64,000 nt of DNA from positions 496,001-560,000 of the forward strand of contig CALKER010000006.1 in assembly GCA_938084835.1 (NCBI GenBank), written 5' to 3'. The stretch's first letter is position 1. Each line of letters opens with the position of its first letter. This DNA is from an uncultured Thermoguttaceae bacterium. GTDB taxonomy: Bacteria > Planctomycetota > Planctomycetia > Pirellulales > Thermoguttaceae. The notes beneath the pieces were generated by a model. The model did not search any database and was not told where the DNA came from. It was given only the letters and a program-made list of their open reading frames with translations. This document shows positions 27,021 through 36,478 of the stretch, one piece after another. Made by a program: the position numbers and the translations under genes.

Positions 27021-28610
27021 ATGCGGCAGCAACAAACAGTGGCGTCAGTTTTGGTCCTCGTGGTTGCTTTCGGGTGCGAAGTTTTCTCCGCTCAAGAAGG
27101 CAAGAACTTGCCAGCCGATACTTTCGCCTCAGCCAAACAAGGCAAGCTTGCTTTATACACAAGGTTCCGCACATTGAGCCCGGAGGGGCCCGGGGAGGAA
27201 ATCCGTTACCGGACCGTGTTTTGGGATCCGCACAAGACCGCCGCGATAGTCTGTGACATGTGGGATAACCATTCCTGTCCGTCGGCAGCCAGGCGTGTCA
27301 ACGAGATGTCGCCGCGGATGAACCAGCTGCTTCATGTTTTAAGAAATCAAGGGGTGCTGATCATTCACTCGCCCAGCGATACCATGGACTATTATAAAGA
27401 CCGCCCCGAGCGGCAGCGGGCGCTTGCGGCGCCGAAAATTCCCACGGAGGTTCCCCTACTCCCGTGGTGCAAACATGATCCGGAGCGAGAAGGGCCCATG
27501 CCGATCGATGATACTGATCCATGTCCGGACCCAGGGTATGAGGCCAAACGAAATTGGACTCGTCAAAACGATTTGCTGGAGATCTGCCCAGAGGACGCCA
27601 TCGGCGACGGGTTTGAAGTCATCTATCTTCTCAAGCAGCACGGGATTGAGAATATCCTTTTTATGGGTGTGCACACAAATATGTGCGTACTCGGCCGTCC
27701 GTTTGGCATCCGACAATTGGTAGGGCAGGGTTTTCAAGTGGTGTTGGTCCGGGATATGACTGATAGTATGTACAACCCGGCGCGGCCGCCGTATGTTCGG
27801 CATGTGCGGGGGACCGAGTTAGTGGTAGAGCACATCGAGCGGTATTGGTGCCCGACAGTTACCTCGGCCGACATTCTTGGGGAACCAGCGTTCCGTTTTA
27901 AAGAGGACAATCGGCCTCACGTCGCGTTTTTGGTGAGCGATGATCACTATCAAGCGGATAGGCTTCTGCCCCAGTTTGCCCACTATTTGACCGACCAATT
28001 CGACTGTTACACCAGCGTCATCCACGGACAGGGCACGAACTATTTCTGGGGGATCGAGCAGTTGGCAGCGGCCGATTGCCTGGTGCTGTATGTGCGTCGC
28101 TTGGCGCCGCCGGAAGATCAATTGGAAGCCGTTCGCCGTTATTTACAGTCGGGCAAACCCTTGGTGGCCCTTCGCACGGCAAGTCATGCCTTCGTGCTAC
28201 GGGGGCAGAGGCCGGCAGGCTGTGCCGAGTGGCCGGAGTTCGACCGCGAGGTCTTGGGCGGAAATTACCAAGGGCACACGCTCAGAGGCGGAAGTACCAT
28301 TTGGATTCTCCCGGAGCGCGGCGACCATCCCATCCTAAAGGGTCTTCCTCACGAGCGATTTCCAAGCGAGGGAACACTGTACTTGACTTCTCCAATTCGG
28401 GAGGATGCAACCATCCTGATGATGGGTGAAGCAGCTAGCCGGACCGAGCCAGTTGCATGGGTTCGCCATTACGGGAATAGTCGGGTCTTTTACACCTCTC
28501 TGGGCCATCCCAAAGATTTCGACAATCCGGTGTTTCGCCAACTGCTGGTGAATGCCATTTTCTGGGCACTTGATCGGCCGGTTCCCGCCCCACGAGGCAT
28601 GACCCAATGA
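27021..28610 (+). CDS. Exported isochorismatase-like / ThuA-like fusion
   Basis: A 529-residue protein. The ATG at 27021 follows GAGGAG by nine bases; a TTG seven codons upstream is less likely. Residues 1-24 are a signal peptide. Residues about 55-270 form a cysteine-hydrolase (isochorismatase) domain: Asp in IVCDMWDNHS and nucleophile Cys in MGVHTNMCVLGRP. Residues about 285-520 match ThuA (trehalose-utilisation family, GATase-like fold): HVAFLVSDDHY, LRTASHAF, and the C-terminal NSRVFYTSLGHPKDFDNP followed by NAIFWAL. It would act outside the cytoplasm. The combined reaction is unknown; ThuA relatives act on keto-sugars. Third exported plus-strand gene in a row. Confidence 0.88.
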   Translation: MRQQQTVASVLVLVVAFGCEVFSAQEGKNLPADTFASAKQGKLALYTRFRTLSPEGPGEEIRYRTVFWDPHKTAAIVCDMWDNHSCPSAARRVNEMSPRMNQLLHVLRNQGVLIIHSPSDTMDYYKDRPERQRALAAPKIPTEVPLLPWCKHDPEREGPMPIDDTDPCPDPGYEAKRNWTRQNDLLEICPEDAIGDGFEVIYLLKQHGIENILFMGVHTNMCVLGRPFGIRQLVGQGFQVVLVRDMTDSMYNPARPPYVRHVRGTELVVEHIERYWCPTVTSADILGEPAFRFKEDNRPHVAFLVSDDHYQADRLLPQFAHYLTDQFDCYTSVIHGQGTNYFWGIEQLAAADCLVLYVRRLAPPEDQLEAVRRYLQSGKPLVALRTASHAFVLRGQRPAGCAEWPEFDREVLGGNYQGHTLRGGSTIWILPERGDHPILKGLPHERFPSEGTLYLTSPIREDATILMMGEAASRTEPVAWVRHYGNSRVFYTSLGHPKDFDNPVFRQLLVNAIFWALDRPVPAPRGMTQ

Positions 28611-29258
28611 AAAGCTTGTGGTTCGGCTCGCACGATTTCGTCCGAGCTTATCATCCACTGAGGAGATCCCATCCAAAGGGTGGTTTTCGGATACCTCTTG
28701 GTAGGGGTTCTTTTCGCCCTATTTAGAAAAAGTGAACGGTTTACAATTAATTGCTTCGGCTGTCGGCAAGCCCACGGATTACGTTCGGTTGTGTCAGCAA
28801 TTAGGCTCGTGGGAGCTGAGCAGTCGAGGTGGAAGATGATTGCCCACCGGAAAAATGCTGCCGGCGTGGTGATTCGCTACGCTATTTTGTCGCTTCCCTA
28901 TGGGACAAATCCTCACTTTTATCCCCCGGAGGATAGCCGGCGGAACCTTCGCGAAAGGTACGCCCCGCTTGAGGGGAGGACCTGGCAAGTATTGGATTGC
29001 CCACCGGTCGCGGAGGATTTTTTGATACCCGAGAATAGGTGTGCGGCAGAAGTTCATTGGGAGCTTGAGTTCCAAAACTGCAGAAAGTCCGTGTTTTGCC
29101 GCGGAAGTCGAAGTCGAGTGTCCATTAACCCCATAACCTAATTGGGAGCCCTTGCAAAGCTCGGTGAGGGAGTGAACTTTGCGGAATCGAGCTTTGGTGC
29201 GAACGTGCATACTGTGACGAGCTCTTTGCAAACTAGTGACCGGACAGAAGGAGCACCC
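28611..29258. other. Spacer upstream of hypF
   Basis: A plus-strand frame at 28680-29141 is open for 153 codons but has no hydrophobic core pattern, ribosome site or family resemblance, and the opposite strand is also open. I treat the region as the hyp promoter region without a gene. Confidence 0.5.
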
Positions 29259-31577
29259 ATGAGTCCCCCAGGGACAAGGATGGCAGTGATCGTTCGGGGG
29301 ATCGTCCAGGGCGTCGGGTTTCGTCCCTTTGTTTACCAGCTTGCACAGCGGTTGGGACTGACCGGCTTTGTCCGGAACGAATCATCCTGTGTCCGTATCG
29401 AAGTACAGGGCAGTACGGATCGTATCGAGGAATTTTGCCGCTGCTTGCTCGCGGAGGCACCGCCCCAGGCGAAGATTGAAGCCTTTGAGGTGATGTCAAT
29501 TCCCAGGGTCGCAGAAGAGGGGTGCTTTGAAATCCGCGCAAGTAACAGGCCGCTTAAGCACGCTCCGGTTATCCCAGCCGATTTGGCAATTTGCGCTGAC
29601 TGCTTGGCCGAGATTACGAACCCAAAAGAGCGTCGGTATCGTTATCCGTTTACAAACTGCACCAATTGTGGTCCGCGGTGGTCGTTGATTCGGGCCTTGC
29701 CGTATGATCGTCCTAATACGAGCATGGCGGGCTTTCCGCTGTGTGCCGCTTGCCGCAAGGAGTACGAAGATCCGCAGGATCGGCGTTTTCATGCTCAGCC
29801 GATCGCATGTCCTGATTGTGGGCCATCGGTGGCACTTCTTGCCGGCACTGGGGTGCCTCTGGCGGCAGGGGAGGAGGCACTCAATCGTGCGGCCCAAGCC
29901 GTCCGCCAGGGGCGAATTCTTGCTCTTCTTGGGTTGGGTGGGTTTCAGCTGATCGTGGATGCTACCTCGCCCGAAGCTGTTGACGAGCTAAGGCAGCGAA
30001 AAGCTCGACCTCATAAACCTTTTGCCTTGATGTTTCCGTCACTGGATTCGATTCGAGCGTATGGCGTCCTCTCCTCCGTGGAAGAGACGTGGCTGAAAGC
30101 TCCTCAGGCGCCGATTTTGCTGGTTCGGCGGAGAAGTCAGCCGCTGGCCGGTCATCCGCCAATTGCTACTCAGGTAGCGCCCGGGAATCCGTATTTAGGG
30201 TGCATGCTACCTTACTCCCCGCTGCATTATCTTTTGATTCAGGAAATCGGCCGACCTGTGGTCTGCACAAGCGGCAACCTTAGTGAGGAACCAATGGCAT
30301 TTACGGTGGAAGACGGCCTTCACCGTCTGGGGAGAATCGCGGATGTTTTCTTGGTTCACAATCGCCCGATAGTCCGCCCAGTGGATGACTCGGTAGCCCG
30401 AGTCTTTCGCAATAGGCTGCAGCTTTTGCGGCGGGCCAGAGGGTTTTCTCCGTTGCCGATTAAAGTGGCTTCTAGTGGAGCAAGCCTCCTGGCTGTAGGG
30501 GCTCACCAGAAAAACACGGTAGGTTTGCTTTTTGACTCTGTGGCCGTGCTTAGTAGTCATATCGGCGACTTGGATAACAGCTTAAGCCTTGCTGTTTATG
30601 AACGGGCAATCAACGATCTTTTGCAATTCTATGGCGTAAAGGTGGTGGGGATTGCATGCGATTTGCATCCGGATTATGCGTCCACGCACTATGCCCGTAA
30701 GCTTGCGAAGGAATGGGAAATACCTCTTTTACCTGTACAGCATCATCATGCGCACATAGCCGCATGCATGGCGGAACACGGCCTGGAAGGACCGGTTCTT
30801 GGGATCGCTTGGGACGGTGCTGGTTATGGAGCAGACGGCACTCTTTGGGGTGGCGAATTTTTACTATGCCAGCTATCCTCATTCCGCCGTGTGGCCACAT
30901 TCCGTGCGTTCCCACTCCCCGGAGGCGAGAAGGCAGTCAGGCAGCCGAGACGATCGGCCTTGGGACTTGCCTTTCGCTCCCAGCTGTCGGCGGGCTTCGA
31001 TCGCTGCGGAATGCTTTTTGAACCAGGAGAGTTTGCTATCGTCTTAAAGATGCTTGAGCGGGGCCTCAATTGTCCTTGGACCAGTAGTGTAGGACGGCTT
31101 TTCGATGCCGTGGCTGCCCTTGTGGGTTTGTCGGCGCAAGTGAGTTTCGAGGGGCAGGCGGCGATGGAGTTGGAGTCTGCTGCCTCAGGGTCAACTTCTG
31201 CCCGTTATCGGTTTGTTCTGCAGGACGGTGACCCTCTTGTCCTCGATTGGGAGCCTGTGATCCAGGGGATTCTTGCCGATTTAATCGGGGAGATCCCCCG
31301 TGGAGTGATTGCCTGGGCCTTTCACGAAGCATTGGCCGAAGCGGCGTGTGAGGTGGCGTGTCGGGTCGGCGTCGGTACGGTGGTTATCGCTGGCGGATGT
31401 TTTCAGAATAACGTGCTAAGTCAATTACTTGTGGACAAATTGGAAGGCCAAGGATTCCGCGTCTTTTGGCCGGAGGCTTTCCCCCCAAACGATGGCGGTA
31501 TCGCCTTGGGGCAGCTGGCAGTGGCGGCTTCTCTCATGAAAAAAGGCCCAGTCAAAGTATTGCCTCACACTGCCTAG
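29259..31577 (+). CDS. hypF: Hydrogenase maturation carbamoyltransferase HypF
   Basis: A 772-residue protein; the ATG at 29259 follows AGAAGGAG by six bases, while the open frame upstream of it is not conserved. Domains in order: acylphosphatase (about 5-95, RGIVQGVGFRPFVYQ); two zinc-finger pairs of the form C-x2-C-x18-C-x2-C (about 112-187, CADC, CTNC, CAAC, CPDC); YrdC-like domain (about 200-390); Kae1-like domain with the metal motif HHHAH and GIAWDGAGYGADGTLWGGE; and GGCFQNN near the C-terminus. HypF transfers carbamoyl from carbamoyl phosphate to the C-terminal Cys of HypE, the source of the CN ligands of [NiFe] hydrogenase. First of four hyp genes. Confidence 0.97.
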   Translation: MSPPGTRMAVIVRGIVQGVGFRPFVYQLAQRLGLTGFVRNESSCVRIEVQGSTDRIEEFCRCLLAEAPPQAKIEAFEVMSIPRVAEEGCFEIRASNRPLKHAPVIPADLAICADCLAEITNPKERRYRYPFTNCTNCGPRWSLIRALPYDRPNTSMAGFPLCAACRKEYEDPQDRRFHAQPIACPDCGPSVALLAGTGVPLAAGEEALNRAAQAVRQGRILALLGLGGFQLIVDATSPEAVDELRQRKARPHKPFALMFPSLDSIRAYGVLSSVEETWLKAPQAPILLVRRRSQPLAGHPPIATQVAPGNPYLGCMLPYSPLHYLLIQEIGRPVVCTSGNLSEEPMAFTVEDGLHRLGRIADVFLVHNRPIVRPVDDSVARVFRNRLQLLRRARGFSPLPIKVASSGASLLAVGAHQKNTVGLLFDSVAVLSSHIGDLDNSLSLAVYERAINDLLQFYGVKVVGIACDLHPDYASTHYARKLAKEWEIPLLPVQHHHAHIAACMAEHGLEGPVLGIAWDGAGYGADGTLWGGEFLLCQLSSFRRVATFRAFPLPGGEKAVRQPRRSALGLAFRSQLSAGFDRCGMLFEPGEFAIVLKMLERGLNCPWTSSVGRLFDAVAALVGLSAQVSFEGQAAMELESAASGSTSARYRFVLQDGDPLVLDWEPVIQGILADLIGEIPRGVIAWAFHEALAEAACEVACRVGVGTVVIAGGCFQNNVLSQLLVDKLEGQGFRVFWPEAFPPNDGGIALGQLAVAASLMKKGPVKVLPHTA

Positions 31578-31718
31578 AATTGTGCCAAGGCCGCCACGAT
31601 GGCAGAGCAGGTTACAACCCGGGGCCAAGGCCTTCAACCTGGCGCAAGAGGTTAAGAGGCAAGATGAGTTTGAGCAACTCGCGAGCTGGACGCATTGGAC
31701 ATTGGTAGGAAAAACGAG

Positions 31719-31991
31719 ATGTGTTTAGGAATTCCCGCAAAAGTTACGGACATTTACCACAAGGACGGGCTATTGATGGGCCGGGCCGAGGTTGGTGGGA
31801 TCTTCAAGGAGATCTGCCTGGAATACACACCAGAGGTAAAAGTCGGGAACTATGTGGTTGTCCACGTGGGGTTTGCCATTAGTATTTTGAATGAGGCGGA
31901 GGCTGCCGAGATGCTAGATACCTTACGAGAGTTTGCCGAAAGTCTTTCGGAGGAAAATGGGGCAGCTCCTGAGTCGCAAAGGGGGACTTAG
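31719..31991 (+). CDS. hypC: Hydrogenase maturation chaperone HypC
   Basis: A 90-residue protein. The start is the ATG at 31719 because the family begins MCLGIPAKV, with Cys2 essential for carrying the Fe(CN)2CO unit; a GGA-rich site precedes it. YVVVHVGFAISILNEAEA is the conserved second half. HypC works with HypD to assemble the iron unit and delivers it to the large hydrogenase subunit in the cytoplasm. It lies 141 bases after hypF and 202 bases before hypD. Confidence 0.97.
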   Translation: MCLGIPAKVTDIYHKDGLLMGRAEVGGIFKEICLEYTPEVKVGNYVVVHVGFAISILNEAEAAEMLDTLREFAESLSEENGAAPESQRGT

Positions 31992-32193
31992 CAGGTACCG
32001 TTTTGAAACCGCAGTTTGCCGCCGCTTCGGCTTAACCGCGGGTTGAGAAGCCAACGGAATGAATCTTCGACAGGGGTAAATTTTGCCGGGCGAGGGCGCT
32101 AACGGCGAGTTTAAAAAGTGTTTCTGTAGGCTCAGGCAAACCCTCGTTATAAGGGAAACACGCTCTTCGGTCGGCAATGAAAGGGAAGAAATA

Positions 32194-33312
32194 ATGAAAT
32201 TTGTGCATGAATTTCGGGACCCGGCGAAAGTCAAAGCGTTAGCCGGGCAGATCGCCGCGGTGGCCACCAAGCCGTGGACAATTATGGAAATCTGCGGCGG
32301 CCAAACCCATGCCATCTTGCGGTTTGGCTTGGACCAGTTGCTTCCGTCCGCCTTGACTTTAGTTCATGGCCCAGGATGTCCTGTGTGTGTCACGCCTGTC
32401 GAGCTGATCGACCGCGCAGTTGCAGTGGCAAGCCAGCCTGGGGTGATTCTGTGCTCCTTCGGTGATATGCTTCGTGTGCCGGGAAGTGAAAGCGACCTGC
32501 TTACTGCCAAATCGCGAGGTGCCGATGTTCGGGTAGTGTACTCGCCGCTTGATGCCGTGGAAATCGCACGGAAGAATCCCACCCGCGAGGTTGTATTCTT
32601 CGCTGTGGGATTTGAGACGACAGCCCCTGCCAATGCCATGGCCGTGCTTCATGCGTACCATCGCAAATTGACAAATTTTTCACTTCTCGTCGCGCACGTT
32701 CTGGTGCCGCCGGCCATCGAAGCGATGCTCCATGACGGCGCAAAAATCGATGGGTTTTTGGCTGCCGGGCATGTATGTACCATTTCAGGGATTGAGGAGT
32801 ACGAGCCAATTTGTCAACGCTTCCGGGTGCCTATTGTGGTTACTGGCTTCGAACCACTTGATATCCTTCAGGGAATCGAGATGTGTGTGCGTCAATTAGA
32901 GGCTGGAGAAGCACGTGTGGAAATTCAGTACGATCGATCTGTTCGCCCTGAGGGAAATCGGGTGGCACAGGAGATGGTAGCTCGTGTCTTCGAGGTGACG
33001 GATCGCAAATGGCGTGGGCTGGGGCTCTTGCCTCGGAGTGGTCTGCGGCTGCGGGAAGAATTCCGCCAGTTTGACGCAGAGATTCGCTTCCGACTTAGCG
33101 AGATCGTGCGCGAGGAAGCCGCCGGATGTCTGGCAGGACTTGTTCTCCAGGGAAAGGCCCGCCCGAGTGAGTGTCCCTTCTTTGGCCTTCAGTGCACCCC
33201 GGAACATCCTTTGGGGGCTCCCATGGTCTCTAGCGAGGGGGCTTGTGCGGCTTACTACCGATATCGTCGTGTGCCGACGGCTTCGGATGCTCGGGGGCAA
33301 GTGCCAAAGTAG
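32194..33312 (+). CDS. hypD: Hydrogenase maturation iron-sulfur protein HypD
   Basis: A 372-residue protein, the usual HypD length. The ATG at 32194 follows AGGGAAGAA; the open frame 37 codons upstream is not conserved. Family motifs are all present: [60 protein letters not shown], and near the end the Cys-bearing [20 protein letters not shown] followed by [10 protein letters not shown], ligands of the [4Fe-4S] cluster. HypD is the scaffold on which iron receives CN and CO, together with HypC and HypE. Confidence 0.97.
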   Translation: MKFVHEFRDPAKVKALAGQIAAVATKPWTIMEICGGQTHAILRFGLDQLLPSALTLVHGPGCPVCVTPVELIDRAVAVASQPGVILCSFGDMLRVPGSESDLLTAKSRGADVRVVYSPLDAVEIARKNPTREVVFFAVGFETTAPANAMAVLHAYHRKLTNFSLLVAHVLVPPAIEAMLHDGAKIDGFLAAGHVCTISGIEEYEPICQRFRVPIVVTGFEPLDILQGIEMCVRQLEAGEARVEIQYDRSVRPEGNRVAQEMVARVFEVTDRKWRGLGLLPRSGLRLREEFRQFDAEIRFRLSEIVREEAAGCLAGLVLQGKARPSECPFFGLQCTPEHPLGAPMVSSEGACAAYYRYRRVPTASDARGQVPK

Positions 33313-33423
33313 GCTCGGGGGAAAGCATGGCCTTGGTGACAGGCAGAAACTCATGAGACTGGTATTATGGAAAAACGATAGCTTGGAAGCATAAGGCAAA
33401 AAAGTAGGGAAGGGGAAAGCAGA

Positions 33424-34497
33424 GTGACGAGTTTTTGGCCACAGGGTGTGAGCTGTCCACTTCCGATGGTTCACTATACAGAAGTACAACTTGCACACGG
33501 AGGTGGCGGACGCCTCATGCGGGAACTAATCCGGGGCTTATTCCTGCCTGTATTCTCCCGGAGGCTTGCCTTGACTGCCGAACTGCCTCTGGGGAGCCAC
33601 GACAGTGCTGTCTTTTCGATTCCGGGTGCTCGCTTGGCTATAACCACCGACGGTTACGTGGTCCGGCCTTTATTTTTCCCTGGGGGCGACATCGGGCGAC
33701 TGGCCGTTTTTGGCACGGTGAACGACCTGGCCGTGTCCGGTGCCGAGCCAATTGCCTTAGCGGCTGCGTTTATTCTGGAAGAAGGGTTTCCCATGAGGGA
33801 CTTGGAGCGGGTGGTGATGTCAATGCAGGAAGCAGCCGAAATGGCCGGTGTCTCTATCGTCACTGGGGATACGAAGGTCGTGGATAAAGGCAAGGGCGAC
33901 GGAGTGTTCATCACCACTACCGGAGTAGGACTCCTTGCCAGCAGGGTGGTGGTCGGACCGCACCGCGTCCAGCCTGGCGACGCTGTCGTTGTAAGCGGCG
34001 ACCTCGGTAGGCATGGGATAGCCATTCTTTCGGTGCGAGAGGGGCTTGAGTTCCAGGGAACGATCGAAAGCGATTGTGCCCCATTGCACGCTCACGTGAA
34101 AGCGTTACTTCACCAGGGTGTTGACGTCCGCTGCTTGCGTGATCTCACTCGCGGTGGATTGGCTGCGGCACTTAACGAGATTGCCGCGGAGGCCCGCCTG
34201 GGGATCGTGCTCGAAGAATCTGCCATCCCGGTTTCCCAGGAAGTCTCGGCGGCATGCGAGCTTCTAGGGCTGGATCCACTGTATGTGGCCTGCGAAGGGC
34301 GTTTGGTTGCCTTTGTAGCTGCCAAGGATGCCGAGCGCGCTCAGGCTATCCTGCGGGAGTTACCTGGGGGGCACCAGGCCGCAATCATCGGCCGCTGCGT
34401 TTCTGATCACCCGGGCGTTGTGGTAGCTCGTGGCCCGTGGGGGACCGACAGGATCGTCGATCTGTTATCCGGCGAGCAAATGCCCCGGATATGCTAG
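33424..34497 (+). CDS. hypE: Hydrogenase maturation protein HypE
   Basis: A 357-residue (GTG at 33424, with AGGGG upstream) or 343-residue (ATG at 33466) protein of the PurM-like fold. It opens with VQLAHGGGGRLMRELI, has GSHDSAVFSIPGARLAITTDG and VTGDTKVVDKGKGDGVFITT for ATP binding, and ends with PRIC. The terminal Cys is carbamoylated by HypF and dehydrated to the thiocyanate that donates CN. Last gene of the hyp group, 111 bases after hypD. No hypA, hypB, protease or hydrogenase subunit gene lies in this window. Confidence 0.97.
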   Translation: MTSFWPQGVSCPLPMVHYTEVQLAHGGGGRLMRELIRGLFLPVFSRRLALTAELPLGSHDSAVFSIPGARLAITTDGYVVRPLFFPGGDIGRLAVFGTVNDLAVSGAEPIALAAAFILEEGFPMRDLERVVMSMQEAAEMAGVSIVTGDTKVVDKGKGDGVFITTTGVGLLASRVVVGPHRVQPGDAVVVSGDLGRHGIAILSVREGLEFQGTIESDCAPLHAHVKALLHQGVDVRCLRDLTRGGLAAALNEIAAEARLGIVLEESAIPVSQEVSAACELLGLDPLYVACEGRLVAFVAAKDAERAQAILRELPGGHQAAIIGRCVSDHPGVVVARGPWGTDRIVDLLSGEQMPRIC

Positions 34498-34624
34498 CAA
34501 GTTTATTTCAGAATTAAAATCAACCGGCCTGCTGCAATTCTTATATGTGATTGTAACTCATAGGTAGGCAGCGTTTAATGTCTGCCAAATCTACGCGTGG
34601 TAGCACTGGAAGCTGAAGCCAGCA

Positions 34625-35596
34625 ATGATAAAGTTGGTCAACTTCACGAAGCGTTATGGCAACCGTGTGGCGGTAGATCACCTCAATTTGGTGATCGAGC
34701 CGGGCGAAATCTTCGGCTTTGTGGGGCCAAATGGAGCCGGGAAGACGACCACTATTCGGTTTTTGGCTACTCTCATCAAAGCCAGTGAGGGAGAAGCCTG
34801 GGTTGGGGGGCACAGCGTAGTCCGCGAGCCACTGGCCGTCCGCCGTGTCCTGGGCTATATGCCCGACACTTTCGGTGCCTATCTGGGGATGCGGGTCAAG
34901 GACTTCTTGAATTTTTTTGCCGAGCTCCATCGCATCCCGCTTCCTCTGCGAAAACGTTCTGTGGAGTGGGTAACAGAGCGACTTGAACTCGGGGGAGTGT
35001 GGAATGAGTACGTCACTCGCCTGTCACGGGGTATGAAGCAACGGTTATCGCTGGCGCAGGCGCTGATTCATGATCCGCCGGTCCTGATTCTGGACGAACC
35101 TGCCAGCGGTTTGGACCCGCGTGCGCGGATCGAGCTGCGACGGCTTTTGCTTGAGCTCAAAGATGCCGGAAAGACGATCCTTATTTCCAGTCATATCTTG
35201 GCTGAGCTGGCCGACTGGTCTACTACCGTGGGAATCATTCACCGCGGAAAATTGCTTTTGAAAGGTCCGCTGCCTGTGGTGGCCCAGCAGCTTCGCCCGG
35301 TACGCCGAGTTCATATTCGTTTTGGGCGGGACGCCGGCACGGTGCTTCAAGCTATCGAATCGATGCCGCGGCTTCGGTGGGTCCTGCCGCAAAACGGGGT
35401 GGTCACTTTCGAGTTCGAAGGAAGTGATGAGGACCTTGCAGGACTTCTGCGCCGGCTGGTCAGCTCTGAGGTCCCGATTTATAGCTTCGCGGAAGAGGAA
35501 CCTTCGCTGGAGGACATCTTCCTTCTGGCGACCGGCTCGGATGAAATCCCCCTTGACCACGATCGGCAGCGGGAGGAAGCGCGAGCGAATTTGTAG
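34625..35596 (+). CDS. ABC transporter ATPase (CcmA/ABC-2 type) without adjacent permease
   Basis: A 323-residue ATPase. Walker A is GPNGAGKT, the Q-loop region follows, the signature LSRGMKQR varies from LSGGQ as is common in the ABC-2 export group, Walker B is LILDEPASGLDPRAR, and the H-loop is ISSHILAEL. The C-terminal 90 residues resemble the regulatory tail of the CcmA/NatA group. Such ATPases normally work with an ABC-2 membrane protein encoded next door. None is visible: 880 bases of non-coding DNA follow. The gene is 127 bases after hypE but there is no functional reason to link them. Confidence 0.93.
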   Translation: MIKLVNFTKRYGNRVAVDHLNLVIEPGEIFGFVGPNGAGKTTTIRFLATLIKASEGEAWVGGHSVVREPLAVRRVLGYMPDTFGAYLGMRVKDFLNFFAELHRIPLPLRKRSVEWVTERLELGGVWNEYVTRLSRGMKQRLSLAQALIHDPPVLILDEPASGLDPRARIELRRLLLELKDAGKTILISSHILAELADWSTTVGIIHRGKLLLKGPLPVVAQQLRPVRRVHIRFGRDAGTVLQAIESMPRLRWVLPQNGVVTFEFEGSDEDLAGLLRRLVSSEVPIYSFAEEEPSLEDIFLLATGSDEIPLDHDRQREEARANL

Positions 35597-36478
35597 CAGG
35601 CTCTCTCGTTTTATTTCGTGTCTTTGGGCATTCGCAACGCCGCAGGTCCGGGCAGTGAAAAAAGGCGCTGCGGCTTATTCGGGCCACCGAGTTCTCGGGT
35701 TGAAAAGCTCTTCACCAACCACCGCAGTTAGACGCGGTAGGACTTCGCTGGTCACGCCGCAGTAACCGCACCTACCGAGCAATAGCGGGATGTTTGCATT
35801 CGAATGAACTTTAGCCTTGGAAAGCTTGCCAAAAGGTGGCATCACCCAGCAAACGTCGGCTTGGTTTACAACAAGGTGTAGACATCCCCCTATTTCGGAG
35901 GGGATGCTTTAGAGCCCATTAGCCGACACGTACAAACGAAGTACCGGGGCAGGTGCTTAAGGGAAAATATGTAAGTTGATGTCGGTTAATGGGTTATGCG
36001 CTTCGTCTTGTCAGGGTGAGGGCCCTGTAGCTCGCCGAATAGGACAGTTGGAATTTGGGAATTTTTGCGGAAGGTTAAGAGGGATCGTGGTTTAAAGTTT
36101 TCTCGTGAGGAGATACTTACTGCTTCCCCACCGCGGCTTATTTGTGTAGCCGGAGGCTCTTCCGTTCAATTTGGAATGTTCATCGGTCGAATGGCCATGG
36201 AGTTAACTTATCCCACCCACTAAAGGGTACGTAAAGTGCACACCCCCAGGACAAGGGGATATACACTCGGTTTTGCATAATCCTTTTTCTCCGTGCCAAC
36301 GGAACTCTTCTCCGCAACCAGCACATCTTTGTTCACCCGCAGTTTCACCTTGCTTGCGCAAGCAGAATGCAAGCGGAAACTGCCGATTCGTGTGGGCAGC
36401 GGATGTTGGCTACTCCGGAGCTGAGGGCGCGCAACCCACTTACTGCATCGGAACGTTACCGGTTAAGGAGGAGCGATC
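35597..36478. other. Spacer after the ABC ATPase gene
   Basis: No trace of a permease gene in any frame that I can read. It contains the hairpin at 35883-35906. The frame at 36273-36482 is not protein-like. Confidence 0.5.
35883..35906. terminator. Stem-loop, possible terminator
   Basis: CATCCCC / GGGGATG, seven pairs around a ten-base loop, about 290 bases past the ABC ATPase stop. Only CTTTAG follows, so termination is doubtful. Confidence 0.3.

Noticed and set aside
28680-29141. 153-codon plus-strand frame before hypF
   Set aside because: No domain or signal; antisense frame of similar length.
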